Below are positions 35,301 to 46,469 of a stretch of 64,000 bases of DNA, piece after piece. Source of the DNA: Dastarcus helophoroides. Taxonomy: Eukaryota; Arthropoda; Insecta; Coleoptera; Bothrideridae. Numbering within the stretch: the first letter of the stretch is position 1; every line of letters begins with the position of its first letter. Where the stretch lies: NCBI GenBank assembly GCA_028583605.1, contig CM053327.1:22245629-22309628 (forward strand). Reading direction: 5' to 3'. The notes beneath the pieces are model-generated. The model did not search any database. It worked only from the letters and a program-made list of their open reading frames with translations, and was not told the origin of the DNA. The translations under genes and the position numbers were made by a program.

Positions 35301-36460
35301 AAAGTAAATAAAGATGAAAATTCCACAATGTATCAATAAAATTTTAAGTTGTACAAAGAGAAACCGCTCCGAAAGGTTAAAGATTCTGTTGATCCAGTTG
35401 TTAAATTTTAACATTTAATTATTTGTTGGTTTATGGGTTAATATTGATTCACACATTCTGCATTCCGTTGTTCAGTATCCCAACACTCGTACCCTTATTT
35501 GATATGAAATCTAAATAATGTTAAAAGCCCATTGACGTTTTAAATTAACTTAGTTCATTTAAAAAAGATGCTTTTATTTTATCTCAAATTAATAGGCTTC
35601 GTTATTAAGAAATTCTTAAGCACACAACCTAATGATCAGAAATATGTTTTGATAATTTAAGGTACTCCAAAAATGCGGGACGATTTAAATTGTCCATATT
35701 TTCATAATAATTTTAAATGCTCTGTAATATATTATCTTATCTGATGCTGATATATCTAAACAATTAAATACATGAAGACAAAGAAGCGAGGCATAAATGG
35801 AAGATTACAGATTGTTGTGATGCTCCCAAGAGTTGGGAGATTTATAAAATGAATTAGATGGGAACGGTGGCAAGAAACCATCATTGGCAATTACTCTCCC
35901 CCTGACACATGGGAAGCATTATTATCCTAAGTTGTCTTGGGATAAGAGTTACTCAAAGCTTTCCACTGGTACAATGACTGCATTTATCATGAAGACATTC
36001 AGTTACCGCAAACTTAATCATATCGTTCCCCTTTCGTGTTCACATTCAAAAGTGCTTTTAGGCAACAATACCAACCTGGCTAGAAAATTATTTTTTGAAA
36101 CTTGCCTTTTATATCGGGTGCTCAATTGAAAAGTCATCAGATATACTGTAATTTTTTTCCTAAAAGAAGACGTAGCGGAAAAGTCATGGGATTATTTATT
36201 GATTGTTTTGTTTAATTTGTCAAGTATTACTTTGGCAACTTATTTATGCAAAGAGATTAGAATTCTCTAAGGCAAAATAAAATTCTTTAGAAAATTATTT
36301 TTTTTTTAAAGAAGAAGAAATTTAATTTAAATTAATGAGATACACAAAAAATGGTTCGCTTTAAGGTCTTCAAAATCATTAAGTTTTTCATCAGTACTTT
36401 GTTATGATAGTAGTTTAAATATATTATAGCCTTGCAGTTGTCAACCACTGATGACCAATG
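35301..36460. other. AT-rich stretch
   Basis: The open frame at 35884-36129 (81 codons) has mixed composition but no recognisable domain. I do not call it a gene. Confidence 0.4.
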
Positions 36461-36466
36461 TAAGAT

Positions 36467-36563
36467 ATGCAGTGTGCCCCAAGGTAGAGTACTGAAGAGG
36501 GTGTTTTTGTATGTGCGAATTTACGAAAAAGTCATTCTTTATAAGAACTCTTGCTTGATTTTG
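36467..36563 (+). repeat. Interspersed repeat, copy 1 (pair with 40174-40265)
   Basis: GTGCCCCAAGGTAGAGTACT, GAAGAGGGTGTTTTT and GAAAAAGTCATTC recur at 40174-40265 with small changes, in the same orientation. Confidence 0.6.
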
Positions 36564-36599
36564 TATAATATTACAACAGAAGTTCGATATCCTAATATA

Positions 36600-37173
36600 C
36601 AAGGTGATTCTAAAAGTACTACCATTAATTCAAGATCGTATTTTAGAGCCCAAAATAAAATGAAAAGTCTATATAAACATGTGTCGTAAAATGCTTCGTT
36701 TCCGAGTTAAAGGGCGTGGAAGATTAGTACCTGATTATAGTTTTTAATTAATAGTTACGAAACGTGTACAAATATTAGAATGAAATTTGGCACAACTTCA
36801 TACCTTTTCGTATCCTTTCAAAAATTCGAGAAATTAATTAACAGAACCTAACCAGTGGCGGGTATATCGAGGGCGGCGGTGCTCAAAATGTGCCTTATTC
36901 ATTTTGTGTGCACTTTTGTGTGGTTAATTTGTGTTAATTAATTCTTAGATTTTTGGAAAGGGCACGAAACGGTATAGGAATTGTGATAAATTTCATTCAA
37001 TTATCTGTAAACATTTCGCAACTATTAATTAAAAACCATAATTAGGAACTAACTTTCCACACCCTGTAACTCGAAAACGAAGCGGTTTTACGACACTATG
37101 TTTATAAAGGACTTTTCGTTCGGCTGTTAAATACGATCCGTGAATTTATGGTACTAAATTTAGAATCACCTTG
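36600..37173. mobile_element. Long palindromic TIR element (574 bp)
   Basis: Both ends read CAAGGTGATTCTAAA inward and abut TATA. Arms of about 260 bp pair throughout, e.g. TATAAACATGTGTCGTAAAA on the left against TATAAACATAGTGTCGTAAA (reverse complement of right), and TTTTAATTAATAGTTACGAA against TTTTAATTAATAGTTGCGAA. The spacer (36860-36910) is only about 50 bp and unusually GC-rich (GGCGGGTATATCGAGGGCGG). No coding capacity. Confidence 0.85.
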
Positions 37174-37177
37174 TATA

Positions 37178-38335
37178 ACTTAGAATATGAAATTAAAATG
37201 TGCTTAGTATATCGATGCTAATTAGGTTACCGCCACTGTATGTTTCGTGCTTCCAGAAAAGTGCTTTTTTCGATATCGCAAATCCTATAAATCAAGAAAT
37301 CCAAAACAAAATTTCCATGATTGCAGTTTGGTGAGCACGTTGAGTAAAGAACTAATCTTTGAAAAAAGTTAGTGAAATGAATGTAAACAAATCTGACAAA
37401 TAGCAAATACTTTCGCAACTTTGAAAAAGAACACCTAATTTGGGTTTAATTTTTTACTTATTCATTTTGAAGTCAGCTTAACTAACCAATTTGGGATGAG
37501 GGAAGGGATACACAGTTTATGTTTATGCTATTAGTCCGTATGGAAGACCCTCGCTATAAACAAGATTAAGTGCACATTTCGCAGACAGGTGAGTTGATTT
37601 TCCGCTAACATTACTGCTGGGTGAATTTGCATTAGTGTTGTGGCCCACAGCGAATTCAGATTAACGTTACTCCTTTTGGGTCATGATTAAGTCAACTTGT
37701 TAAAGGATTTCCAGCAACCTGTGTATAGTGCATAGCAAATATTGCGGTTTATGTTCAACTTTTTAGTTTGTTATGACCATCAGTTAATAAAGTTGCCTTC
37801 AAAGTATCTTTTGATCGACTACGTGTTTATGAGATTTATTAATGCACACAAATTTCTTGAATGGCCTTTATTAATCAGTGGAAAATCTAGATATATACCT
37901 ATTTACAAAGAAGTAGTGATAGTTTTCATAAAATGTAGGAATTTTATGAGGACAATAATGACCAACCCTTTGTATTTTCAGATTTGTAGCTTAAAAATAC
38001 TTTACGAAAAGGGATTTTCAAATGGAGATACCTTTTTAGTCACTTATAAATAAGATATCACTGGTGTCCATAATAAAGTGTGTTTGGAAGATTTTGCGAA
38101 ACATTCCATTCTGTGCTGATGTTTTGATGAGTGTTGAATAAAGTAAAACCAACCCATTAAGAGACAAAAAAGGGTATTTGGGACATTAATTTATTACAGG
38201 TGGTGAAGGAAATATTTTCGAAATCGCGATTTGATGGAATGGAATGCTCCATTTTCATTTCTACGTAGATACGTCACCGACTAATGCAAAATTTTCCTAT
38301 CAATACACCATTTAAACTTGACATATTATCCTAAT
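37178..38335. other. AT-rich stretch
   Basis: The open frame at 37742-38053 (103 codons) is rich in Phe, Ile and Tyr and has no recognised domain; not called. Confidence 0.4.
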
Positions 38336-38339
38336 ATTT

Positions 38340-38740
38340 TGAGTTTTTCTTGGCGAAGCGTATTACTTTTTAGAATTTTTGCGTTTTAAGTAAGAATTTT
38401 CATTTATTAATTTATTTTTTAATATTTCGATTTTAAACACAGAATATTGACTTTAAAGAATACGATTTTTGTATTAAAAGTTTGCCTTTATATTTAAATT
38501 TTATTTTTTTATCGCTTGTTTAAACTCGAAGTATCGTCCTTTTTTCGAACTATCAATTTTAAACTTGAAATAAAGAGACCTTTTTAAAATAACTATTTTA
38601 ATCGTAAGATGTTCATCTATTTTCCTAAAATGTCGAGTTTGGATCAAATGTTAAAAACTTTTGCTCGAAATTGGCATTTAAGAATGTGTTCTTTTATAAA
38701 GTTTGAATTTTTATCGAAATTTCGATTTCTTGCCGAAGTA
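38340..38740. repeat. Degenerate AAATTTCGA-type repeat tract, short
   Basis: Units such as TTAAACTTGAAATAAAGA, CGAAATTGGCATTTAAGAA and TTATCGAAATTTCGATTT resemble the tract at 19480-20930. Confidence 0.45.
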
Positions 38741-38913
38741 CCAAACCATTACAGGCTGTTACAAATCCAAGTGTGGATTTTTAATTATACCAACGATTAT
38801 TGATTATTATTACCTATTAATAAACATTTTTATTGTATAGTAGTCTGGTAAAGAACTATGATCACATGTTTTTAAAATAAGTGTATTCGTTTTAGTTTTT
38901 TAACAATTCCTTT

Positions 38914-39121
38914 AAAAATTGAAATACAAATTTTGTCCCCTGAAATTAAGAAAGACTAAAAAACAACAAAGGTTGCTCTAACACGTTTCGATACCCAAGC
39001 TATTATCTTCAGAGAGATATCAAAGGTATTTATTGTGTTTTTTAATCTTTCTTGATACCAGGGGACAAGATTTGTATTTGAATTTTTAAAGATAAACAAG
39101 GACCAGTCTATTCCACCAAAA
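38914..39121. mobile_element. Foldback repeat, copy D
   Basis: The left arm is complete (AAAAATTGAAATACAAATTT to AGCTATTATCTTCAGAGAGA). The right arm is shortened (TTTATTGTGTTTTTTAATCT to GACAAGATTTGTATTTGAAT), then the family tail AACAAGGACCAGTCTATTCC. The minus strand reads as a peptide (SLKIIAWVSKRVRATFVVF), seen in the other copies as a shared frame. Confidence 0.85.
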
Positions 39122-39124
39122 CAA

Positions 39125-40170
39125 TTTCTTTGAAACATTTACAACCTGCTAATATTTTTGAGGATTCCTCAATATTTTATAGCCATATGATTTATTTTAT
39201 GAAACTAAGCCATATGAAACGACATATCAGCTCAATTTGGCATACTTATAGGTAGCTATTTGAATTTAGAATTCTATTCGTTAGGAGTTGGGAAGTTTAA
39301 TATAGCTTTTCAGAGTAATCCCGCTGTGTTACGGTATTATCGACATGACCTGATTCCGGTTACATATTCAATTAGTAGAACTGCAACCGTTTCAAAGAGA
39401 TCACAGATTTTGAACAATAATTATCAGATCCCTTTTAATGAAACAAAGTTTATCCCTGTAATGGTGCCTCAGGCTTTGCACTTAGATACTGGCTCTTCAC
39501 TAATACCTGTGAATTATTAGAACCCTCCGCAAACAACTGTTCGCTTCACTTAGTTTAATTTCTTCCTTAATTAGCACTTTTAAAAGCTTTATTGGAATCA
39601 TTAGCAATTGTACAAGTTAAAATACATTAAGTTTACGCTTGCTCCTTTTAACTAAAACTTATTAATTTAATTCGATTATAATTTATAAAAAAATAATTAG
39701 TGCGTTCGCGGTACCAAACATATGTGAGTTTGGTCGCAATTTGCTATGATTAATAAATAGCTTTTCCTTGAGGGTTTTATTTTTTAACACGTTTTATTAA
39801 TTTCCTTTCTTGTCTGTGATTGAAAAATAGGCTCAATTTCCCGATGAGCTAGACAGCTAGCGACTTGAAACTTTAACAATGGCTCAGAGCTGAATGACAA
39901 TACAATATGTTAATTCAAACATATTAATTGTGGCAAAAATAATTGTTTGTCTAGAGAAGCCAACATAGTTAATTCTTTACTTCAAATTTATGTGCATTAT
40001 TCATGTACCTGTCAATTTTACTGCTTGAACAGTTACGGCCCACGATTTTTCTCTTGACATAACTTCTGGAATATTTGGCCAAAATAGGTAAAATGATGTA
40101 AACAGTCATCTTTTTTAAAATTTGATAAATTGCTTTATTTAACCCACGTTGCTACATTTAAAATATGCCA
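39125..40170. other. Mixed stretch, one unassigned open frame
   Basis: The frame at 39260-39520 (86 codons) contains VGKFNIAFQSNPAVLRYY and has no family I recognise. Otherwise AT-rich. Confidence 0.35.
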
Positions 40171-40173
40171 TGA

Positions 40174-40265
40174 CATACACTATGTCCCAAGATAGAGTAC
40201 TGAATAGGGGTTTCTTTTCTATTTGTGGGTTTATGAGAAAAAGTCATTCCTGTTTGATCTTAGAT
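40174..40265 (+). repeat. Interspersed repeat, copy 2 (pair with 36467-36563)
   Basis: TATGTCCCAAGATAGAGTAC and GAGAAAAAGTCATTCC match the first copy. Confidence 0.6.
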
Positions 40266-40269
40266 TACT

Positions 40270-41645
40270 GAAAGTGACATTATTTTCGTTATTTTGGTAC
40301 AGTAAGTTTAATTAGTTGAAATGTTTTTAAAATGGCCAAAAGTAAATTGTTGTAATTTTTGGCAATATCGAAAATTATTACTAAGAAATGTAGTTCATAA
40401 TTACAAAAATGCTTAACAATGAAAATTTGGTTTATTTTCCAAAAATTACCCAAAACAGATTACAAACCAAAGTTAAACATAAGAAATAACGGAGTATTTG
40501 ATAATAATAATGAGTAATCTAAGTAACTAACTGATATATCATTCAAAAGTATTGCCACACTTTCTGATGTATCACTTTTATAGTATGGCATCTCATATAT
40601 ATATCAAATTAATCACAAAAATATACCGCATTTGAAAATGATAAAATTCTATATCACTTTCATAAGAAATTAAAAAGTTGATATATTTTTGTCGGAAATG
40701 GTTTAGTTTAGAAAAAATTTTAAGTACGTCAATGAAAGCGCCTTAAAAACATCTGGTTTTTGTTTTTTTCGATCCAACTTCAAATAAACAAGTTACAGCG
40801 GATTAAAAATGACAATTTTCGATTTTTTCCAGATAAAATCAAAACGCTGTTTTCTCAGCGAAATATTAGCAATTAGGCATTAAATTCTGCACTACTTTGC
40901 CTATTTTGTTTGTACCTCTAAAATTTTCCAAGTGTCCTGTAATGGAAATCAAATTGGTTTAGCCTGTATCTGTATATGCATTTGAGGTCAAAAATTAATA
41001 ACTTTTTTTTGTTATTATATTTCGGAGAGACCATTTTGTGTAACATAAAGACAGTTATTGAATGTGCGTGTCCAAAATAAAAGACCCAGGATGGGACCTA
41101 CATTTATAGAATTGAAATAGTTTTGTCATGTAAACTGCTTATGGAAATGAACGAACACAAACCCTTGGGACTAACCTCATCAGCTCTAAACTACGAAAAT
41201 ATAATAAAAGAATGCATGTGCTGAATTTCAGATGTTCCGCAAATCTCATTACCGACAAGTCGTTAAGTGGCAGAGTGATTGTAGATCGGTCGAAGGTCCG
41301 GTATTTGACAAATAGTCCCTTACATTGTTAAGAACATAATATCCAATCAGAGCTTCAGCTCTCTAACACGGGAAGTGTGGTTAGATAGCGGTTCGGGACA
41401 ATATATGCCATGTTAATTACGAGGAATATACGAATGTGACCGGACGCCCTGAATATAACTGATTGAGCCTGGGTTTTGTAATCCGGTGTGAGCTCAGATT
41501 ACAGTTATTAGCTAACTTGATTTCTCATTTTCGAAGGCACATACGAAGCTCATATTGATTATATTCGGTTTTCGACAATTCATAGGTACAGCGTAGATGG
41601 TATATTTTTTTATTTATGCGAGATACACTCAATATGTTAATTTAT
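40270..41645. other. AT-rich stretch with a less AT-rich patch
   Basis: 41220-41520 is less AT-rich and carries no recognised gene or repeat. Confidence 0.4.
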
Positions 41646-41649
41646 TTAC

Positions 41650-42140
41650 AACTAGTTGTTACCCGCGGTTGCGTATATAACGAAGAAATATCTAAAATGG
41701 AACTGAATGAAAGCTTCAACACAATTTTACATTTAAATAATATTTCAAATTAATTTTTCATTCAAATTGTAAAGCAATAATGTAATATTACTGAAATCGG
41801 CAATACAGATGCCTCCTTTTATGATAATAATTCGAGGACCTAGGAATAGAGGCCGCTATCAAAACAGAGATTTCTCTATAATTGTTTACATCGTATAAAG
41901 AAGTTAAAAAGGTCAGTTAAGCTTTCCGCTTAACATAACATAACATAAGTTTGAGGTAAAAAGTAGCCTACTAAATATTCCACGCGGTAAGAAATGTCGA
42001 TGCAAATTTTGGTCAAAACCGCTTCAGCAATTAAGTCTTGGAAATGGGCAAACAAACAGACAAGCACACGTTTCCCATTCTCTCTAACTTCAAAAATAAC
42101 TATTTCCATATAAATTTTCACCCTCCTATATTTAACAATA
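41650..42140 (-). mobile_element. Possible decayed Helitron-like or other insect dispersed repeat
   Basis: The plus strand opens AACTAGTTGTTACCCGCGG. Its reverse complement ends CCGCGGGTAACAACTAGTT, similar to the CCGCGGG.AACAGCTAGT end of a widespread insect repeat class. At 42040 GAAATGGGCAAACAAACAGACAAGC resembles the AAACA/CAGACA tract typical of the same class. The 3' hairpin is not preserved. Confidence 0.35.
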
Positions 42141-42144
42141 TCAT

Positions 42145-42740
42145 GGGATGAATTTTTAAAAATTTTTTTCCAAGTACTCACCTACGTTATATAAATAAAT
42201 CATGTGCAAAATTTGACCCACTAGTTCTAGGACCCACTGGTGTAAGTTGTGTGTTGTTTGTTAATCAATCATTGTTACAGTGTCGTTAAGCAGATTTTTT
42301 CACCTTACGTGATCAATTTTTACAAATTAATATCATTGAATTTAATTAATGTATTTAATGAATGTAGCAAAAGGTACTGTTTAAAAAAGAACTCTCCGTT
42401 ACCTAAAAGGCTATATGTAGTCTGAGTAATGCAATGGTTTGTTACATTCATTAACAATAATTTAAAGGCGTTTCGAGTACTCTTAAATGTAGTAGTTCCT
42501 TCCAAAGTTCCCAAATATAACCAGACCTCGCTATTTCGCTTTCCACATAACTGTCGTACCAAATTTTTGCAGTACCTCTTAATTTACTTCACGCCTGACA
42601 TACCACAATTTTGTCAGACCAATTGTAGAGGTTTGAATTGTAATCAATTATTTCCATCTAATCAGTAACCTGCATAATTGTGAGGTCAAATTCTGGGATA
42701 ATTGAAGCATTAAATAATGAATTTGGCGGTTCATTGCACA
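42145..42740. other. AT-rich stretch
   Basis: No gene recognised. Confidence 0.4.
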
Positions 42741-42749
42741 CGTACTTAC

Positions 42750-42890
42750 ATATTGCCTTTGTCCTTTTGGGGTCTTACCTTTTGATCGTCTTCTATGGCC
42801 ACTGCTACTGCCGTTGCTGCTGATAGAATTAGAACTACTATTACTGCTTGATTCAGAGGAACTGAAAGACGAACTAGAACTTGAGGCAGC
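42750..42890 (-). CDS. Candidate host exon, serine-rich then basic
   Basis: On the minus strand one frame reads AASSSSSSFSSSE, then ISSNGSSSGHRRRSK and GKTPKGQRQY, ending exactly at a codon boundary before GTAAGT (42744-42749), a consensus splice donor. A second donor, GTAAGA, lies at 42773-42778. A good acceptor (TAGTTCGTCTTTCAG) is at 42862-42863; the frame stays open upstream of it to a TGA at 42891-42893. Another acceptor (TTTGTGCCTTTCTCAG) ends at 42937. A different frame from that one is open across the exon but reads Val/Ala-rich. A Ser-run followed by RRRSK is common in nuclear proteins. I do not recognise the gene. Confidence 0.35.
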
Positions 42891-42994
42891 TCATTGGGAT
42901 TTATTGTTGCTTTATGGCAATCACTTCTGATGTAGCCTGAGAAAGGCACAAATAATGGAACTAAGTTTCTTATTACTACATATGCTAGATTATA

Positions 42995-43177
42995 ACCATA
43001 ACAATATAACTTTTTATGCCTAAAGTAAAGTGCGTCGAGCGACGGGCACTCTTCGACTTGGGTCGACCCCGCGAGCAAGCAGGTCCATCATCCCGTTCGA
43101 TAAACATATCGCCCGTTGCGTCGTTGCCCACATATATTACGACTAATTTTCCGATAATAGAGCAAATAACGATCGAC
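42995..43177 (-). CDS. Candidate host exon with AT-hook-like RGRP motif
   Basis: A minus-strand frame is open from a TGA near 43180 to a TAG near 42986. It contains GNDATGDMFIERDDGP followed by ACSRGRPKSKSARRSTHFT (43020-43130), which is GC-rich, mixed in composition and unlike the AT-driven frames nearby. RGRP is the core of an AT-hook, but one core is weak evidence. It lies just upstream, on the same strand, of the serine-rich candidate exon. No convincing splice donor between them was found. A plus-strand frame also crosses here, so the call is tentative. Confidence 0.25.
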
Positions 43178-43221
43178 GATACTCATAGTATGACAAAAGA
43201 GTGCTTGCCTCTTACCAGAAA

Positions 43222-43522
43222 GGTGCCTGTACAGGTTAAATTAAATACCCTGTATACACAGCCATATTTTAATTTTGTAGACCTTGGAAAAAGAAAAAAG
43301 TTGCCCTTTAAATGTTTTTCGGAACTTCAGTTAGTACAGAGGTATCTTGTTATTTCGCACTAGGTGGACAAGCTGTATGTTTAATCTCTATGAATAAAAT
43401 TTAAGCATGTGTCATTCTGTATGCTGACTGAACATTTGTTCGGACTGAACGCGAAAACTGCTGAATCAGTTTTAATGACTCTTTCGGTAAAATTTAGAGT
43501 ATCTTAAGGGTACATTTTAGGC
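43222..43522 (+). repeat. 300-bp interspersed repeat, copy 1
   Basis: GGTGCCTGTACAGGTTAAAT, TTTTAATTTTGTAGACCTTG, GGACAAGCTGTATGTTTAAT and GAACATTTGTTCGGACTGAA recur in the same order at 47939-48228, with roughly 10% differences by eye. The GCTGAATCAGTTTTAAT...CTTTC portion is a phrase typical of decayed insect retroelement untranslated regions. Confidence 0.85.
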
Positions 43523-43524
43523 TC

Positions 43525-46445
43525 TCGCTAAACCGATCAGATAGCGACATCTGCAATAGTTGAACGAAACGAAGGCCACATATTCAATTAGAAAAAAACT
43601 ATTCAAAATCTTGGAATAAAAGTTGATTCATTTTGGTCAACATCGAAGGTAAATATTTTGTTTTTATGATTTCGATTTATGCGATATTTTCCTTCCTAAT
43701 AGATCGATGTGAAAACCTTCCTATTTTGCCTCTTAGCAGCGATATTTTCGGGACTTCAATGAGCCTCAAACATGCCTATCCTAAACGCCTTAATAGTGAA
43801 ACTGCTGAGAGTTTCAATAAAAGGAAAAAAGAAAAGTATTTTGCCTTAAATGTATTTTGCAAAGCAGGTAACTTATTTACTGTTTACTAAACAGCATCAA
43901 TTCTTCATAATTTGCTATCAGGCTTAAATATACTGGATCCCCATTGTACATAGGTCATATTTAATTCTTCATCAGGATTGGCGAATTTTGTAGCACATAT
44001 GATGATTTATTTTGATTGAAAGTTTCCTAGTTAAGCTTGGGATTCTATATTTCAAATGTTACAAATTTTCCTGGCTTCACAGGAATAGATGGAATCCATA
44101 TAAACTTCACGAATTTTCATGTCGTCCACCAGTAAATCTCATATACCAGGAAAAAAGTGACAAAGAATCTACATACAAAGAGCAAAATGTGTTATAAAGT
44201 AGATAATATTCAAAAGAGATTTTGCAACAATCATTATAAACGACTTGGATTTTGTGAATCTATGGTAGAAATAGTTGATATTGACTGAAATTGTAAACTA
44301 TTTGCCTACAAATCTTTGCTTTAGTTACAGACATTATTGCAAAGATTAATAATAACAAATTTTAAAACAAAATAAAAAAACCTTCTAATATCCATATAGA
44401 TGCAAGTTATTCTGCTTATTATAAACACATATTACAGCAATTCTGTAAAAATCCTGATTTTTAATTTCTAATTTAATGAATTAATTTACGAGTACTATTC
44501 CATAATAGTTCTATTTAACATAACATTATGCTGTAACAATTCGTTTAAATCGGATTTTCTAGGGTTTAGTTAAACATTCCGATTAATAAATAAAATTTTA
44601 TTTTCTTATGAGGAAATTCTTAAATGAATATATCCCAGTCATCCTGTTGCTATTGCACAAGGAGGAATAACTCCGCCGACCAAGTTAACCAAATATAAAG
44701 CAGATGAGACAGGCAGATGCAAACAAAACTTGTCTACTTTATTTGAAATTCAAAATGATTGAATCACTTCTCCGTTCTCATTGTGATGCTAAATTATTTA
44801 CAGTGCCACTTAGACAAGGATAAGTCACCATTTTTTTATTTTTATTCGTCATTTATTGGTTTCAGCTCGGAAAACCGAGGATATTAAAGCGATGAAATTG
44901 CATTTTTATCAAAGGAAAACTTTGATATTCCTTTAATTACTTTACAGTCGGGAATCATATTTACATTTGAAAGTAGATGAAATGAAGTAGGAAAGTTTGA
45001 TTGCCTGTCCACGAAAATAAGAATTATGTACAAACTTGAAAGACGTTTTTCTTGTTTTTAATTTCTTTGTTAACCTTCGGTAATCCAAGTAACGAACGTG
45101 ACTTTAGACAAGATCCTAAAGAAAACTGAATGAAGAGTTATGGTGAAAACTGTTCTCAAACTTAGAGGGTTTGCAGCATTAACGCCATAAATAAAACTTT
45201 TTTTCTAAGCAACATGAAAGCCTTATTATATTAAAAAGAAAATACGACTTTAATAAAAAGGTACATTAAAATGAATCACGTAATACAGTCTGCTGTTTTA
45301 AGTTTTCTTAATTATAAGCCTTGCCTTTCTTTCTGCCTCTAAAGTTCATCGTTATACGTCGTGCCTTAATGAAATTGTGAAAAATAATACATTAGAGAAA
45401 TATAACTCGGACATTAATGATAAAATTTTTACGTAATCTTGGAACTGAATCTAAAACAAAAAATATATTAGTTATGTTAGTTTAATTTAATATGATTGTT
45501 TGCAATGTTCTTTCTATTCTAACTTTATATTTGTTCCATTAGGAGCGTTTGTAGCTTATCCTGTTTCGCCGAATTTCCATATCATTAAGCTATCTTTTGT
45601 TGCTAAGAAATAAGTATATGTATTAACATGACATGAGGTAAAATTCACGAAGTAATACTGTGTCCAATTTTTTGACCCATCTTATATTACTGGAAAGTAA
45701 AAGTGTTAGAAAAACCAGAAGTGCACCATCTGAACTTGAGTTTATATCTTATTAAAGTTATTAGCTTATTTTTTTTTATTTCTCAAAACTATTATTACCA
45801 TAAACATACCTTACGAAAAAATCTTCCTCGTCATATTGTCTTTCTTATATAATTCAGTTACATCTGGTTGTAAATAAAAATGTTTTGTTCGTTAGTAGGC
45901 ATCTTGTTTAATAAACTTAATGCAAGGATTTAAAGATAACAGTGTCAGCTAAAATAGAGTGCTGCATTTCGTATAGCTTCTATTTCCATCACAATTACGG
46001 CAATAAATTTAATTATGGTATCTTATAGTTCATAGTACATTGTAAGTTTTTAGTGCTTCAGCCAGCTCTCATTATTGAATACTCGCAGTGATGATTATTG
46101 TTAGGGCTTTGATAATTCTAAATAAGGAGTGACAATTAAAATTGTCTTGACGTATTAGCTTTGACACTTCTTCTCAGTAGTTTTCCATCACTGACATATT
46201 TCCCTTTTACAATGTGCTTGAAAGAAACCTGGCCAACAACGTGCAAGGTCGTAAGGATTTATGATTTCTAGATTTTATTTTTAAATACACTGCTGTTATT
46301 GTTTATAAAAATTAAACTGTTTGATAATGATTATTATTAAAATCAATACGCTTTCATTCTGATAAACTTCGCATTGATAAAAACAAGAATCTAAAAAATC
46401 AACTGACAGAACTGCCTACGGTTTTTCGATAGTGAATTCTGGAGT
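43525..46445. other. 2.9 kb AT-rich stretch without recognisable genes
   Basis: The short frames at 43633-43890 and 44012-44197 show no domain. No repeats were matched. Confidence 0.45.
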
Positions 46446-46448
46446 GGA

Positions 46449-46468
46449 ATTAGATTAGATTAGATTAT
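46449..46468 (-). repeat. (TAATC)n tail of the adjacent retroelement
   Basis: On the minus strand the element's 3' side carries about three TAATC units (ATAATCTAATCTAATCTAAT). Short tandem tails of this kind replace poly(A) in several non-LTR clades, including the I clade. Confidence 0.6.
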
Positions 46469-46469
46469 A

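Noticed and set aside
46449..46468. Telomeric (TTAGG)n repeat
   Set aside because: The unit is TTAGA/TAATC, only about three copies long, and sits at the 3' end of a retroelement.
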